DNA of 64,000 nt from Sarcocystis neurona (Eukaryota > Apicomplexa > Conoidasida > Eucoccidiorida > Sarcocystidae). This document shows positions 48,901 to 61,101 of this stretch, one piece after another. Below the pieces are notes generated by a model that saw only the letters and a program-made list of their open reading frames with translations, had not been told where the DNA came from and did not search any database. Within the stretch, counting starts at the first letter, position 1. The number at the start of each line of letters is the position of its first letter. Location: assembly GCA_000727475.1 (NCBI GenBank), contig KL647292.1, forward strand, positions 514,213 to 578,212. Direction: 5' to 3'. The position numbers were made by a program, and so were the translations under genes.

Positions 48901-51410
48901 GCGTACGTGTATATACGTATCGCTGCATATATTGATAATGATATATGTATGCAGGTACATGAATGTACGCACGCATGCGCACACGCGTAATGTTTCGGGC
49001 TTCACCATGGGGCACAGTCCATCCCAAATGGAGCACGCTGTTAGGCGATACAGAAGACACTACCCAATGAGAGAGAGCAGCTCGTCACAGTCTCCGCCTA
49101 TACACCTTAACCGGCAACAAACGCTACCCTTTCTTCATTGGGCTACTTAAGTGTAGCTAAACGAGGTGATTCTACAATGTTGAGAAACTCCTATCTCTTC
49201 GATGCGCACGCATATATTAATCTGCAGGAGCATTTACGATGCCCTAGGAATGCGTTTCTAGGGAACATCGTGGCGCTCGTTAGAAAATGACTTATCTGCG
49301 GAGGTTGAGAATGAGAGAAGTAAAGTGGTCGGGCACAACGTGGTGCTCCTCCCTTAGAAAGATAAACCGAGGGAAGTACAGTAGTCGGGTCCTCGTGTTT
49401 CTCCTCCATATGAAGAAGTATTGCGGTCTTGTGATAGGGGACGTGAGAAAGAGGATGTGTGCGTTTTTGTTAACGTTACCGTTTTAGAGGAGGCCTTCAG
49501 TACGCAAGAATGAAGCTGTGCAGTCCCATTGGAACAGGAGACAGTTACATCTGCTGACACCTCGTCAGCGGCGAGTTTCTCCCAAAATGCTATCACTTTC
49601 TTATCAACAAATACTTTGACCCCGTCGTCTTCCTGGAACAAGGGACAGAAAGGGATATTAGAGCAAATTCAAGACCTCGGGAAGAAGGCCGTACAAGTAT
49701 GAAGGAAGACGACATACGATGGTTTCTTTGTGCAACACTGAAGTTGACATCAGCCAGCGTGCTTCTCCTGAACTCGAGCGGTTGGCGGAGAGACAAAGGC
49801 TCTCCAAGTGCCTAGCGCAACGCCCACCTTGCCCGTCGGCTCAGAGAAGACATTGACGACTGCTCTGCAGCGTTCCCGTTCTTGTTGCCATGTAGCCGTT
49901 GAAGGCAAAGAGTCTTTTATTTCATACAAAACCTGACGGAACCGAAAGTGCGTAAATCCATGCTCGACTTTGAGATTCACTTCGAATGAAAATGAATGTC
50001 AGAATTTGTCATAGAGTTCAACGTAGATACAAAATCTAAGTGCCGATGAGGGTGTGCATGTGTTCATGTATGTACGCTTCGACAATGTGTGAGGCGGACG
50101 TGCACCGATGGGTGGCAGCGCTCTCTCTCCAAGGTATGAGGAGAGGAGGGCACAAACGTTATCGAACAAACAGAAAAAAGTTTTGTAGCACCTGTAGAGC
50201 GTTCTTTTGAGCCACTGCAACCCTTTTGGTCTTGTCATTTTCATTGTCTCGTTTTTGGTACGAAATCTGGAGTGTGCAAGTACTAGGCGTCGGAGTCAGC
50301 GGATTCGCCCCTCTCCTGAAAAGCACAACTCCAAACCCTGTGGACGAAGTAGGTTACCAGCGACTTTTTGTGCATTATTCCGTAGAGAGCACTAGCCCTT
50401 GAAAACGCTTTTAGAGACATTCTTGGGTATGTGAAGGCCGCAGAATGCTGATACCCGAACAAGTTCACCATAGAAGACATCCTTTTCTTGTGCGCCAGAA
50501 ATAGGCTGCAATACGAAGAGTCTTCACTCATTTGCGAGAAAACCCCACAGCGGCACTAAGGGTGAAAAATCGGACAAATTTCACGCTAATAGCTGAGTAA
50601 TGCACAATTTTGCTTTTGCGTGGCTTGTATTTCCAGCCGTGCGTACTTGATGAGCCAGCGAAAGCAGTTCAAGTACTTCTCCTTTTCATTGTTGGGCGAC
50701 TTGAAGATGAACTTGTCGATAAGGGTTACAAGGGGCGTTCCGTAGACGTCGCTTTTCTTCGATTTTGCGCACATATGGGGCAAACAGTGCAACTTCGTGG
50801 TAAAATCAAAGGTGACAATTTTGCAAGCATACGACATTTGTTTAACCTTCTATGTGCGTCAGTATGTGTGCAAGCACATGGGCATATACAGCGTGTGCAC
50901 AAGCGCACTCGAGGCTGTTAACAACTCTACTGAGGCACTCCAAGTCCAGACTACAAGCCGACACATACTAAGCTGTACGTGTTGTCACCGGACTTGATCT
51001 ACGTCGGAGTCGCCAGTATCGTATTTTTTCAGCAGAGCGAAGTCCCCAGCCTCTATTGCCTTCCACTGCCATTCTTCAAGTGGCTTCTTCTTCAATGGCT
51101 CTGCGCCCCCTGAACGGCTTCTGTCCCATGCAAATGAGCCTGCGATAGTAGACTGCCCCTTCATGGTGTTCAAAACTTTCGAATGCGTCCTGGAGAAAAT
51201 ACGTGCTCTGCAGCAACGCTGCCTCTTCATGAACATAAAGGGTGCGTCAACACAATAGGTCGCAGTTTATTGCTCTGCGTCGGTATCGCGGGCACCTTAC
51301 GAAAGAAACAGTGCCTGGACGCAACGGCATTTATTAAAGTTGACGCAGTGCTTCGTCTGCTGCAACTCCCTCAGACACTCGCGCCAAAAAGTTTCTTCCC
51401 TTGTGGTACT
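45901..51410 (-). CDS. Ankyrin-like and BTB/POZ domain protein, multi-exon
   Basis: Exons in phase: 51301-51410 (less sure), 51003-51189, 50647-50792, 50358-50505, 50192-50266, 49828-49932, 49480-49632, 48667-48775, 46873-47029, 46189-46243, 45901-46005; stop TAA at 45901. The N-terminal part reads like degenerate ankyrin helices (WKAIEAGDFALLKKYDTGD; YGTPLVTLIDKFIF; LNCFRWLI). The BTB fold is clear: SADVTVSCSNGTAQLHSCVL, KASSKTFEAMFKHNMLEKK, IELPHVEVEDFKKLRDLLYT, then DDELLDLFQLADQYQIQHLC. The protein ends SKRRRYSL. BTB proteins often act as Cullin-3 adaptors or dimer scaffolds; no Kelch or zinc-finger partner is seen. Total length is about 450 residues. The true start may be the Met in exon 51003-51189 or lie upstream. 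A short frame ending ERGESADSDA at about 50285 falls inside an intron and is not used. Confidence 0.88.
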
Positions 51411-51976
51411 CTTTAATCGTGCGCAGGATTAGTCGCTGGAAGACGTTCCACTACCTAGACTGTGCTAGACCATCTTTTCTAGGTGACAGTCTCCTTGGTA
51501 CGTCAGAGCTAGCTAACTGCCACGAAGAAATCGCACCCGTATACTCCTACATCACGTGCTCCACCACGCAGAAGTTGTGGCGCTCGAACAAGGAAACCGA
51601 TAGACGAGATTCATACACAGAGAGAGGAAAGCTGTTGCGGATGGGAATGAATTTCGCATGTGGGGATGAGAGGTTGCTTCAGGCCGTGAGCTGGAGTGCG
51701 ATGTATCGCTGCGATAAAGATGATCAGAAGGACGCCACACTTCTCAAGTCGAATTCGGCATTTTTATGCTGATCACAAAGGTTTTGTCACGGACATAAAC
51801 TATGTGAAGCAAAAGTGCCGCAGGGAAGGAAGAGACGGGCCGGCGGATTGAGAAGATACTGCAGCTGCAAACCTCCCGAAGATGTCGCAGCCTTATTCCC
51901 GCATAAGCGATTTCAGACCCTCAGAGCACCAAACTTACAATACGAGCGAAGTATAAGGCTTTGATCTCTTAGGTTT

Positions 51977-52594
51977 ATGCACCCGTTACCAGTGCGTGTC
52001 GGAGCGGCGCATGAAGAACCACTTCTGTGGGGCATCCGATTAATCCTCGAATCTCTTAAGCACGAGAGGATCGACATAGTCCTGGGGCTGCAGCCAGCAA
52101 GGCTGAGGGGCTGTGCCAGTATAGTTCGACTTAAAATTTCCCTCTACACAAGTGCACAAAATCGCAACTTCTCTGTGCAGATAGCAGTGCGTATGCACAC
52201 GCAAAGTTGTGCAACCCCCCTGAGAGTCTTGCTGCTGGCAACGTGGACTATACTGGCAGGGGCCGCCTTTGGTAGCATGCCTGCTACTCACACCACTCAT
52301 ATGCAAATGTGTATGCGGAAACTTCTAGTTAGTCGTCAACTACTCTTCATCACGAGACTTCAAAATTTAGCCTGCTCGTGTCCTGAGCCCACCAAAGGCG
52401 TCCACACTAGCGTTTTTTTTTCTCCCTGTACTTCGAGTTTGATCCTTCACAATTTGCGCGTGACCACTTTCGAAAAGTCGTCTTATTTCACTATATACAA
52501 TGTAGAGGCTGGCAGGCAACATATGTGCAAGTCTCTGAAGTGGGGACAACCACCATTACCACTACATAATGCTACTAGCGTACAGCATGCTTGA
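51977..52594 (+). CDS. 205-codon open frame, doubtful
   Basis: An ATG at 51977 opens an uninterrupted frame to a stop at 52594 in repeat-poor DNA. It contains one hydrophobic stretch (LRVLLLATWTILAGAAFGSM) but no domain, no amino-acid runs and no splice context. Its length is modestly unusual for this composition. It may be chance. Confidence 0.2.
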   Translation: MHPLPVRVGAAHEEPLLWGIRLILESLKHERIDIVLGLQPARLRGCASIVRLKISLYTSAQNRNFSVQIAVRMHTQSCATPLRVLLLATWTILAGAAFGSMPATHTTHMQMCMRKLLVSRQLLFITRLQNLACSCPEPTKGVHTSVFFSPCTSSLILHNLRVTTFEKSSYFTIYNVEAGRQHMCKSLKWGQPPLPLHNATSVQHA

Positions 52595-52599
52595 TGTTT

Positions 52600-55530
52600 T
52601 AAGAGAATCATCTACAGACCTCCCACACATTCTTGAAAGATCAGCCTATGTTGTACTAGAGCTGCGGTTGGCCAGATCTCGTTTAGTATCACAAAGAGTA
52701 GTCACATGACTGCGCAGAAAAACAACAAGCTTTTCAGCTCCACTGCTGAAGGAGACTGGATTGCACGTGGTGCTTTGTAAGCCGGGGGATTAAAAGGGCA
52801 AACGCAGCAGCAACATCATAGCCTCCCGAGAAAGCTTATCTCCGAAGAGGAAAACTCTACAAATAGCAATGGGCGAGGGATACTTTCCTAAGCAAAGAGC
52901 ATCTAGCTAGAACTGAGGAGTTCTGTTCCTCAGACTGCAACTTGAAAACAGTCCGAACGAGTATTTCAGACGAGCTAGTTTTGAAGACCAAAACACTACG
53001 AAGGAAGTCGCCGACCATAAAAATGCCTAAATTTACAGCAAGAGAGGGCAGCGACTTTGTAGAACAGCGGCGTGTAGGTTAGTCTAGTAAGAAAAGAGCA
53101 TTGGCTGTGGCGTTGACTGGAACACTCCAACAGAGCAGAGCACAGTGTTGTTTCGCGTCCACTCATTTCGCGACTCCAATGTCTACTCCCGTTTCTATCT
53201 GCGGCAGACCCGTCGTGACACTAGTAATTCGTAAAACGTTGAGACAATAGCACGCTGGCAAAAAAACCGATCGATCCGACAGATAGGTACAATCCTTGAA
53301 CATCGAAAACTTCTTTTGACACTACTATTGCCTTCTTCAGGCACACGCCGCCGAAGCCTTACTTCTCCGATTTCCTCACGTTGTGGTGAATTGTTCACTT
53401 TTCATAGATTATGGCTTACGCCCCCATTAAAATTGCAACCGCAGTGCTCACGCTGCTTTTTTGGCGAAACTTCAAACATGCTGCAATATGAGGGACGCGG
53501 TAAGGAATAGAGGCCGGTGGAGCACAACAGTAGTGGCATCATCGCGGGCCTTTAGACGGCGGGCACACAACGGAGCTACGCACGGTAGAGCTGGCAGATC
53601 CGTGAACACGGCTGACATGTGTCTGTAGGCATCGGAGCCGCCGTGAGGTCAGAACTTGTTTCAGGACAGCCCTCGCACTGGCAGTTTAGAGCGTTATTCC
53701 ATCAGCGTAGAAGCGGCTAAACTACACAAGGTGTGCTGAAGATATACTGCAAGACAAAGATGTTTGGACCAGAGTCCGTCTGTTGACTACCTTCAAGAGT
53801 AATGCAGCTATACGTGGTATGGAAGCCATTTCGGACAGTGACATTGTTCCATTGTGAATCGTGTTAAATAGTGGCTAGCTTCACGAGAGACTCGGGTGCG
53901 GACGGTATGAAAGCGATCTGCGTGATACTACTTCGTTGCGATATGTGCTTACAGCAGTTTCCGTTACATGACACAGAATCGGGCTGAAATTCCTAGCTTT
54001 TGGCCCTCTTGCGGAGACAACTACGTGTTCTCCTCTTCCCAGTATCTGCGTGTTCGCCAGAATGACGCAGCAGTATTGGTGCACACCGGTCCACTTGCTC
54101 TAATTATTGTTCACTGTTTCGGTCTGGGGTTCGGCTTATGTTCTGGTTACTAGCGGAAATGGTCCCCTTTACCATAGAAGGCCATAGTTGTGCTTCACAC
54201 ACCTCTCTTACGGCAAAGCCCAAGCCTGCATTGTGCGGAAGGCGAAATACACCACGTTCATAAGGTTCCGCTCCGGAAACGTACACCTCGTTGGGTTACA
54301 CGACCTGAAGGTGAACAGAGCTAACGAAGCAAAAATGCAAAGCGACACAGGGGGCGACTGAAGTCGTGGTTCTACATTCAGGGAACCACAGCCCGTAGCA
54401 CGAATCGGGTGTGCAGCACGAGAGGTTTACTAATGCTATTTTGGAATACACACAGCACCGCTTCGCACAGGTATGAACTCTTAGCATGCGGAAGCACTTG
54501 ATGAAGATCCCCGACTGCACCAGCTGAAGCACATAACAGGTGGAACTCCGGACCTCCGTATCCCATACGTGTGAATCGGGATGCAGGGTTACAAGATGCG
54601 ATCCTCGTTCACTTTGGTAGATAGGCCGAGGCTAAATCAGTGGTAGGGTTACAAGTGTATTCCGTTGAAACCTACTCCTAAAACCCGCAGTGTTCTGACT
54701 GAATACGCGGCTTGCGGATTTCTTTGCCGGTAAGGAATACTCGGTCTTCGAGAAGCAGTCTTCAGCGTAAGGTAGGCGTTATAAGATTGCCGCGCCACCA
54801 TTTCAACGATGCTTTCACTCCCCCGGAGCTGCTGGTCTGGAATGTTGCACGGAACTTGCACAAGGGAGCGCCTTCGGCGAGTACAGGTAACATGCTCTGC
54901 CACGTAACACTTCGTTGAAGTCCTTTATTTAGTCCTTTATTTTTGCACAAATGTTAGCTGCATTACAACGCTTCTTTTGGCGGCAGCCTAGCGTGCGGGA
55001 GGACGAAAAGACGTCGTAGTGATCTCGTAAGTTGTGCGTAAGTGAATACATGGATATAAGCGTGTGTGCGCCGCGATTTGTCATCGCGTAAGTCGTGCAT
55101 AAATGAATACACGGATGTAAGCGTGTGTGCGCCGCGATTTGTCGATGCTAGTAGACTAAACGCATAAATACTTTAGCGTAGGAGTTTTTGGTGCGTCTTC
55201 TACATTAATGCCTAGGGAGCTGTCCAAAGGCGTACAGGGCGTACGCATTATGAAGAGGTACTGCATGCACCGCCGTACTGGACACTTACGAACGCCGAAG
55301 CGCATCCTGACTGAATGCGGTTTTACCACTCGAGCCCGACGTGCACTGCGGAAGTCTTTCGTGCGCACCGGCCAAAAACACATAGAATGCTATGTAATTG
55401 CGCTGTATAGCACCACGTGGTATCACGTGTGGCTACCGCGTTCTCCTGAGTGACGCGGCGCAGGCCCTCCCAGGCCATTCTTCCAGGGTCCTCCTTGTAA
55501 GAACCAAACTTTCTCCTCCAGTGGCGTTCC
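52600..55530. other. Intergenic segment upstream of the inositol phosphate kinase gene
   Basis: Mixed low-repeat sequence. Short frames on both strands show no recognisable domain. The only structured element is a 61-bp tandem duplication at 55027-55148. Promoter elements of the kinase gene presumably lie at its right end, but none was identified by sequence. Confidence 0.55.
55027..55148. repeat. 61-bp tandem duplication
   Basis: Two adjacent 61-base units, 55027-55087 and 55088-55148, beginning GTAAGTYGTGCRTAARTGAA and ending GCGCCGCGATTTGTC plus a short variable tail. About eight mismatches separate them. It lies roughly 400 bases upstream of the kinase ATG. Confidence 0.93.
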
Positions 55531-55534
55531 CACA

Positions 55535-58500
55535 ATGCAACAGTCGCATCCTGTAATGCTTGCGGGCGGACACGAGAAACATTTTGATTTCTTGCCCGGT
55601 GGCGAGATTTTGGTAAAGAAGTCAGGTTTGCGCGAAGTTTACTTCTATGTGTGGCTTTATCGAGTGGCCGGGAAGTCACTCCTTCACACAACGTCGATAG
55701 AAACGTTTCTTGAGGAGCTACATTGCCACAGGAAGTCTGCCGCCGCTACCTTCTCGTTTCCGGATGAATGCTTCTCGCCGATCACAGGCGACACCCAAGC
55801 GAAAACAGGAGTCCGCGCACAGGTACGTCTGTGTGCATCTCAGTCGAATTCCTGCAACGCCGCGCAAGGACGACGAGCGAAAAACGAATAGAGGGTGAAG
55901 CGTTGTGCTTTGCTTCAGAAAGTAGTGAAAGAAAGTGTAGGAAAGAAAGTACTCTCAGTCGCTTGAGAGGGCTTCAAATGGAGATGCATGTCTCCAGTTC
56001 CAGCAGTTCCACGTAAAAAACAGAGGATTAGAGGGAGGCTTTCGACTTTAGTGCGCAGAGATACTACAGAAAAACGGCCTCCGTTCCAGCGGAAAATCAG
56101 GAAAGCTAGACGTGAGCACAGCAATCCAAGATGCAAGTGAACTAGCAGACGGTAGTGGTGCCATGCGAAATAGTGGAGGAGGACACGGGTAATCCCGTGT
56201 CCCCGAGCGTGTACGTGGCGATCCGCCGCGCAGGTCTTTTTGTCTGAATGACTTGAATGAACAGAATTTGACTGGACATCCTCCCTCGACAACTCCAAGC
56301 GACGAGGCCCTGTGGCGCACGCTCCTTATTCCACGATCATCTGGGCCCAGCGATGACTTCGGAAAGTTTTCCCCAGAGTACCACCGACAAGCACGTGCTC
56401 TCCTTCCTTGGTTGCCATTCTGCCTGGGCACTGTTGAACGCATTCATGTGTCGCCGTCCTCTACGTGCGTCAACCAGAGTATTCCGAATGAAGCAAGTTG
56501 CCAGAGTGCCACAACTGCTGCCCACTGCCCTAAGACTAGCGCTTCTTCCGAGCGCCCCGCAGTAGTGATGGAAAATCTTCTCCAGGGCCTGAGCAAACCT
56601 GCTGTTCTGGACACAAAATTGGGTAAGCCGCCAGAAAGGCTACGCCCAACGTGCTTTCGTATAAAGAAACTCAAGGGTACACATAAGCTTACCGTGGAAA
56701 CCGCTATTTTGCACAGCTGCTGAAGTGGCTGGCAAGACTACATCCTGGAAGAAAACATATCATTGAATAGGCGCACACGCCATAATGAGAGAGCAGGGAA
56801 GTACAGTGGACCGCAGCACTGCGATTTTACGTGAATATATATACACACACTCTCTTGCATGCCTGTCACTACGTATATCGCGTAAATCTATACTACGAAA
56901 GGGAATAGCACATGTGTGCATTCGTTCCAATATGTGAGTACAATTGTGTCTACGTTGAGAGTGCAGCGATAAAAATGTTAAATTTGTACCCACGTGAGGT
57001 CTGTCTAAAGATGAATTTCTTCTGCTGCTAAGATCGGCTATTGAAATGTGGTATCTTCCGACGTCTTCCAGCGAACACCGGAAATGAAGAGAAATCCGTG
57101 AGACTGATATATATGACTCTTCTCAACGTACCCTTGTACCTGTTCACAAGGTAGACGCGTGCCGAAGACTACCACCACTCTACAGGGTGCGTGTACAGGT
57201 GTAGTGTCTTCGCTGATGTGTTGTCTTTGGTTTTTTATTATGCTTTTCAGCGTTAGACCAGGCACACAGTTGCTACGCGGACTCAATTTTCTATGCGTTT
57301 TGCCGATTATGCATGAGACGACACAGAACGCGCTCATTCAGAGAAGTGCACCGGTCTCTGTAAGATTGATTCAATACCGTAGCCGCTTCGCTCGCGCACG
57401 TGCTTTTGAGGACAACAGTAACTCGCATTTTCTCTGCGGATGCTTTACCACATCTTGAATGCCCAGGAACGAAATACTACGGAGAAGAAGTGAGCGCAGC
57501 CAAACGGGAAAAGGAGGCGCAGTACGCGCGAGAACGGGGAACCCATGAAGTGGGCATGGCATTTTGTGGGTATTTTTGCGGATCCCCCTCTGAGAAAAAT
57601 TCAGTGTCTGTGTCAGGGGGTTCGCGAGCATCGAACAACTTCAAGCATCCGAAGACAGTAGAAGCCTTTTCGACGCTATTTCAACAGTTTTTGATGCTGC
57701 AAGGGGACGTACGTGTTGCCATTCGTTTAGGAAGGTTTTTTGCACGGAGAATCTCAGAGTTGATTCTGTTGTGCCGCTCAGCCCGGGAGAAACCCCTGGT
57801 GAATTTTTTTGGCACTAGTGTACTTCTAATTTATGATGCCGGGGGACGGGATGTGGAGAATGTGGCTGGTGGTGAACAAACAGAGGCAGCGAAAAATTTG
57901 ACGTCTGATGCGGAACCCCTCTCGAGTGGAAAAGAAGCGGATGAAGTGAAGTTGGGGCGTAATATGAAGGATGTAGCCGGTGGACAAGAAGAAGTTAAGG
58001 AAGTACTGGTGGTAAAGACTGCAGAAGACACAGCAGTCACCTTAGCCAACGCAGAAAAGCAGAACGCAGTGCAAGAGTCAACAGGTACAGCAGGTCGAGT
58101 TAGTGACGAACAAAAAACCCCTAAGGATGACGCAGGGATCCCTCAGTTGACGAAAAGTGGAAGTCGAGGCAATTCTAATTGCAAGTGGCGTCTCACAGCG
58201 GATGACACCAGTCCGACTAGAGGCTCAGAGACAGCAAAGGGTGGGGTTCCGTGTACCAGTAGCGACTTCACAACGAAAGGAGGTTCTGCGAGAAAATCTG
58301 GAGAGGACCCGGCCCGTGGAAGTACTTGCAGTCAAGCCGATGTTACTGATTTACGCAGCGTCTCATCAACTCTTCTTAATGCCACAGTGAAGATTGTTGA
58401 TTTTGCGCATGTCATAGTTTTGCCTCAACAACCGGAAGAGGGCTTCATTTTCGGTTTACAGAATTTCCAAGTTGCTCTTGATCTGGCCACGCAGTCGCTG

Positions 58501-58539
58501 GAAAATACGCAGCATAGTCAATTCCATGCCGCATCTTGA
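55535..58539 (+). CDS. Inositol polyphosphate kinase (IPK family, IPMK/IP6K-like), three exons
   Basis: Phosphorylates inositol phosphates using ATP. Exons 55535-55822, 56265-56622 and 57467-58539; donors GTACGT and GTAAGC; all joins in phase; about 572 residues. Exon 1 starts at ATG 55535 and has the N-lobe (HPVMLAGGHEKHF; GEILVKKSGLREVYFY). Exon 2 ends with the hallmark PxxxDxKxG motif as KPAVLDTKLG, completed by TKYYGEEVSAAKREKEAQYA in exon 3, then THEVGMAFCGYFCG. Later family motifs are FFGTSVLLIYD, VKIVDFAHV and EGFIFGLQNFQVAL. About 165 Glu/Lys/Ser/Thr-rich residues are inserted between LLIYD and DFAH, a place where other family members also vary. A possible extra exon near 55916-56015 (ending SSSSST) could join an alternative exon-2 start at about 56234 in phase, but does not fit the exon-1 donor. 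Substrate preference cannot be told from sequence alone. Confidence 0.93.
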
Positions 58540-58559
58540 CGTGAATTTATGTAGAGAAT

Positions 58560-60340
58560 AAAAATAGCGTTAGGATAAGCCCATACGTACATCCTTTTCT
58601 GTAGGCACGTGTGCATCGGCTCTCAGCAAGAAAATACACGAGCTCATTACTAAGCGTGCACGTGGGATAGGTACATACGATAGTGTTTGTGTATTTGTCT
58701 ATCTGGAGGACGTATGAAAGACTGTGCAGACCCGAAGTGCGGGCCGGATCGGGCGAAGCTTGCCTGGTGTTTTTACTGAAGTCTGTGATTTGCGCGGGTG
58801 TCTGCTGGAAACACGGTTTGTTGCAGACGTCGGTCCACCTGCATGAAGAGTGTCTGCGTGTTAGCTTTGTGTTGGACTGGCAAGCGACGTAACAACATCT
58901 CGACGGAGGTTTCATGTCTGCTGAGGAGCATCCAGAATTGTGTATTACATATACTTCGCACTTGCGTACCCACGTTAGGACCCGTTCGTGTCGATAATGT
59001 CCGAATATGCACATTATACTCGTGCGCCCTTAGTCACATATCTGGTATGAATGTATGTATACATTCGGCTACATATGATGTATCTGGTAAAAAAAAGTGT
59101 GTGTACAAAGTAGTGAAGGACCTTCGGCTCATGGCGCAGCCAGAGCTTCTTTTCAATGTACAAGACCTGTCGGTCAGAATTACCAGAACACTATCGCGTC
59201 CCTCCTACGGCTATTGAGAGAACTTCACTGGACAACCGCCAGCGTGACAGCTGTGTCGTGTGGACCACTTTTTTCCCCCTGTGTCTTTCTCTAATAGCGC
59301 GTGTAACAGTTCCCCGTTTAACCCTCGGACGTGCATTTATTTGGTAAACTACAGACAGTCTGGTCTTTTTCTGTCCGTTTAAAGAAAATGGTGGAGATTT
59401 CTGTCTCCTATACGTACCTGCGTCTTCGGAAACGTGTGTATGCGTGCGAGATATTCTTCCCCCTAGCCAGACAGGCAGGCGTACAAGAGAGCTTCGATGT
59501 TGAAGCCACGCTTCACACTTCTTTTGATTTGAGTCCGCTTCACCGACACGCACTGAAGCAGCTTCACAGCCCACTCGTGTTCCGTAGTTCCCTTTTTCCT
59601 GCCTTCAATGTTCTACGATCGGATCTAGCGTCTGCCAGCGGGTCCCGCTTGACGCTACGTGGAACTGTGGACCGCGCTATAACTCTCTTTGCGATCTTTG
59701 TCACTATAGCGGCATTACAACGAATCCTCTTAGTTAATCTACATGTCCGCTAACATTGCGACTGAACTTGTGGAAAGGTAATCCATTTCGAGACGTGCAC
59801 TTTTGGGGATTGGAGTGAGTGAAGATAGAATAAATAACGGTAGCGAGAGTATCGGTGCTTTAAACCTCAAAGGCCTGAAAAACCAACACCAGCTGTCACC
59901 TTTGATGAATAGAGGTAGAATACGTGTGCTTACTCGAGGCGGTGGGCATGTGCCTCGTATCAGTTGTCACTCTGTCGCAATATCCGTGAGATGCAGATGT
60001 GCGTGAGCACACCTGTATACTTCCGTATACTCACGTATGTGTGGAACTGGAAATCTACGATTCATTGTCACCATCCTACCTACTATTCGCAGCTTCTGCG
60101 CCATCGTCGTGACCCTTCTCTTTGATTAGTAAGCTCTGCAGAAAGTGTCACACAATGCCACAGAGTGAGGCCACACAACCGTCTACGTGCGTCGCACCGT
60201 ACACACAGCTACGAGAATCAGTCGAGTGCGTGTACGGACGATGTCAAACAGCAAGCCACAACACATACAAACAGATATATGTGGGACGTTAGTCAGCTAT
60301 ACGATGGAGGAATCGTATATATATATATATATATATATAT
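58560..60340. other. Region downstream of the kinase gene, no firm gene
   Basis: Mixed sequence with short frames. A plus frame from the ATG at about 59388 to 59753 (about 121 codons, starting MVEISVSYTYLRLRKRVYAC) is the longest; it has no domain and could be chance. The interval also holds the presumed 3' untranslated region of the kinase gene. Confidence 0.5.
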
Positions 60341-60668
60341 ATANNNNNNNNNNNNNNNNNNNNNNNNNNNNNNNNNNNNNNNNNNNNNNNNNNNNNNNNN
60401 NNNNNNNNNNNNNNNNNNNNNNNNNNNNNNNNNNNNNNNNNNNNNNNNNNNNNNNNNNNNNNNNNNNNNNNNNNNNNNNNNNNNNNNNNNNNNNNNNNNN
60501 NNNNNNNNNNNNNNNNNNNNNNNNNNNNNNNNNNNNNNNNNNNNNNNNNNNNNNNNNNNNNNNNNNNNNNNNNNNNNNNNNNNNNNNNNNNNNNNNNNNN
60601 NNNNNNNNNNNNNNNNNNNNNNNNNNNNNNNNNNNNNNNNNNNNNNNNNNNNNNNNNNNNNNAAGTAC

Positions 60669-60708
<40 letters not shown>
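60318..60708. other. Assembly gap inside an (AT)n microsatellite
   Basis: N residues occupy 60344-60662 (319 bases). (AT)n runs touch both sides (about 60316-60343 and 60670-60706), so the gap is probably an unresolved AT repeat. Open frames across it are artefacts. Confidence 0.95.
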
Positions 60709-60710
<2 letters not shown>

Positions 60711-61066
60711 ATGAGGTAGCGGTACACGCGTAGCTTTAAAATTTTTAGCGTGACGACGTGGTGGGGTAGCGGTGTGGATGCTCGTCAAAAGTGCAGCCCT
60801 ACAGGTACAGATGGGAGGATTCTTATCATGCTTCGAGCCGTGCTGGAACCTATATAGTTGTATACAGCGTCTAAAGTATGGCATAGTGGCCTCTACCCGT
60901 GCAAGCAGAACTACTCTGAAGTCTTGTATACACAGGTACGTAGACATGTGGACGTATGTGTACGTGCACGTTACAAAGTACTATGTAATGTATATATAGA
61001 GGTCTGTAGTTGCGTGTGTGTGTGTCTGGGTGTGTTTGTGTGTGCGCTATGTATTGCTCCACATAC

Positions 61067-61068
<2 letters not shown>

Positions 61069-61098
<30 letters not shown>
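61069..61098. repeat. (TA)n microsatellite
   Basis: About 15 uninterrupted TA units. The next kilobase to about 62160 is mixed sequence with no supported gene, although plus frames near 61614-61910 and 61907-62152 are open. Confidence 0.85.

Positions 61099-61101
<3 letters not shown>

Noticed and set aside
50285..50320. Short ERGESADSDA frame as terminal exon of the BTB gene
   Set aside because: It ends in a stop before the BTB exons, while exons on either side join in phase 0 without it.
51301..51410. Alternative frame RLILRTIKEYHKGRNFLARV over the same bases
   Set aside because: It reads like protein but stops at TAA before any donor and does not chain to the BTB exons. The other frame has a GTAAGG donor in the right phase. 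It is kept in mind as the possible end of an upstream gene.
60165..60947. Frames running across the N block
   Set aside because: The unknown bases are treated as open; no information supports coding.
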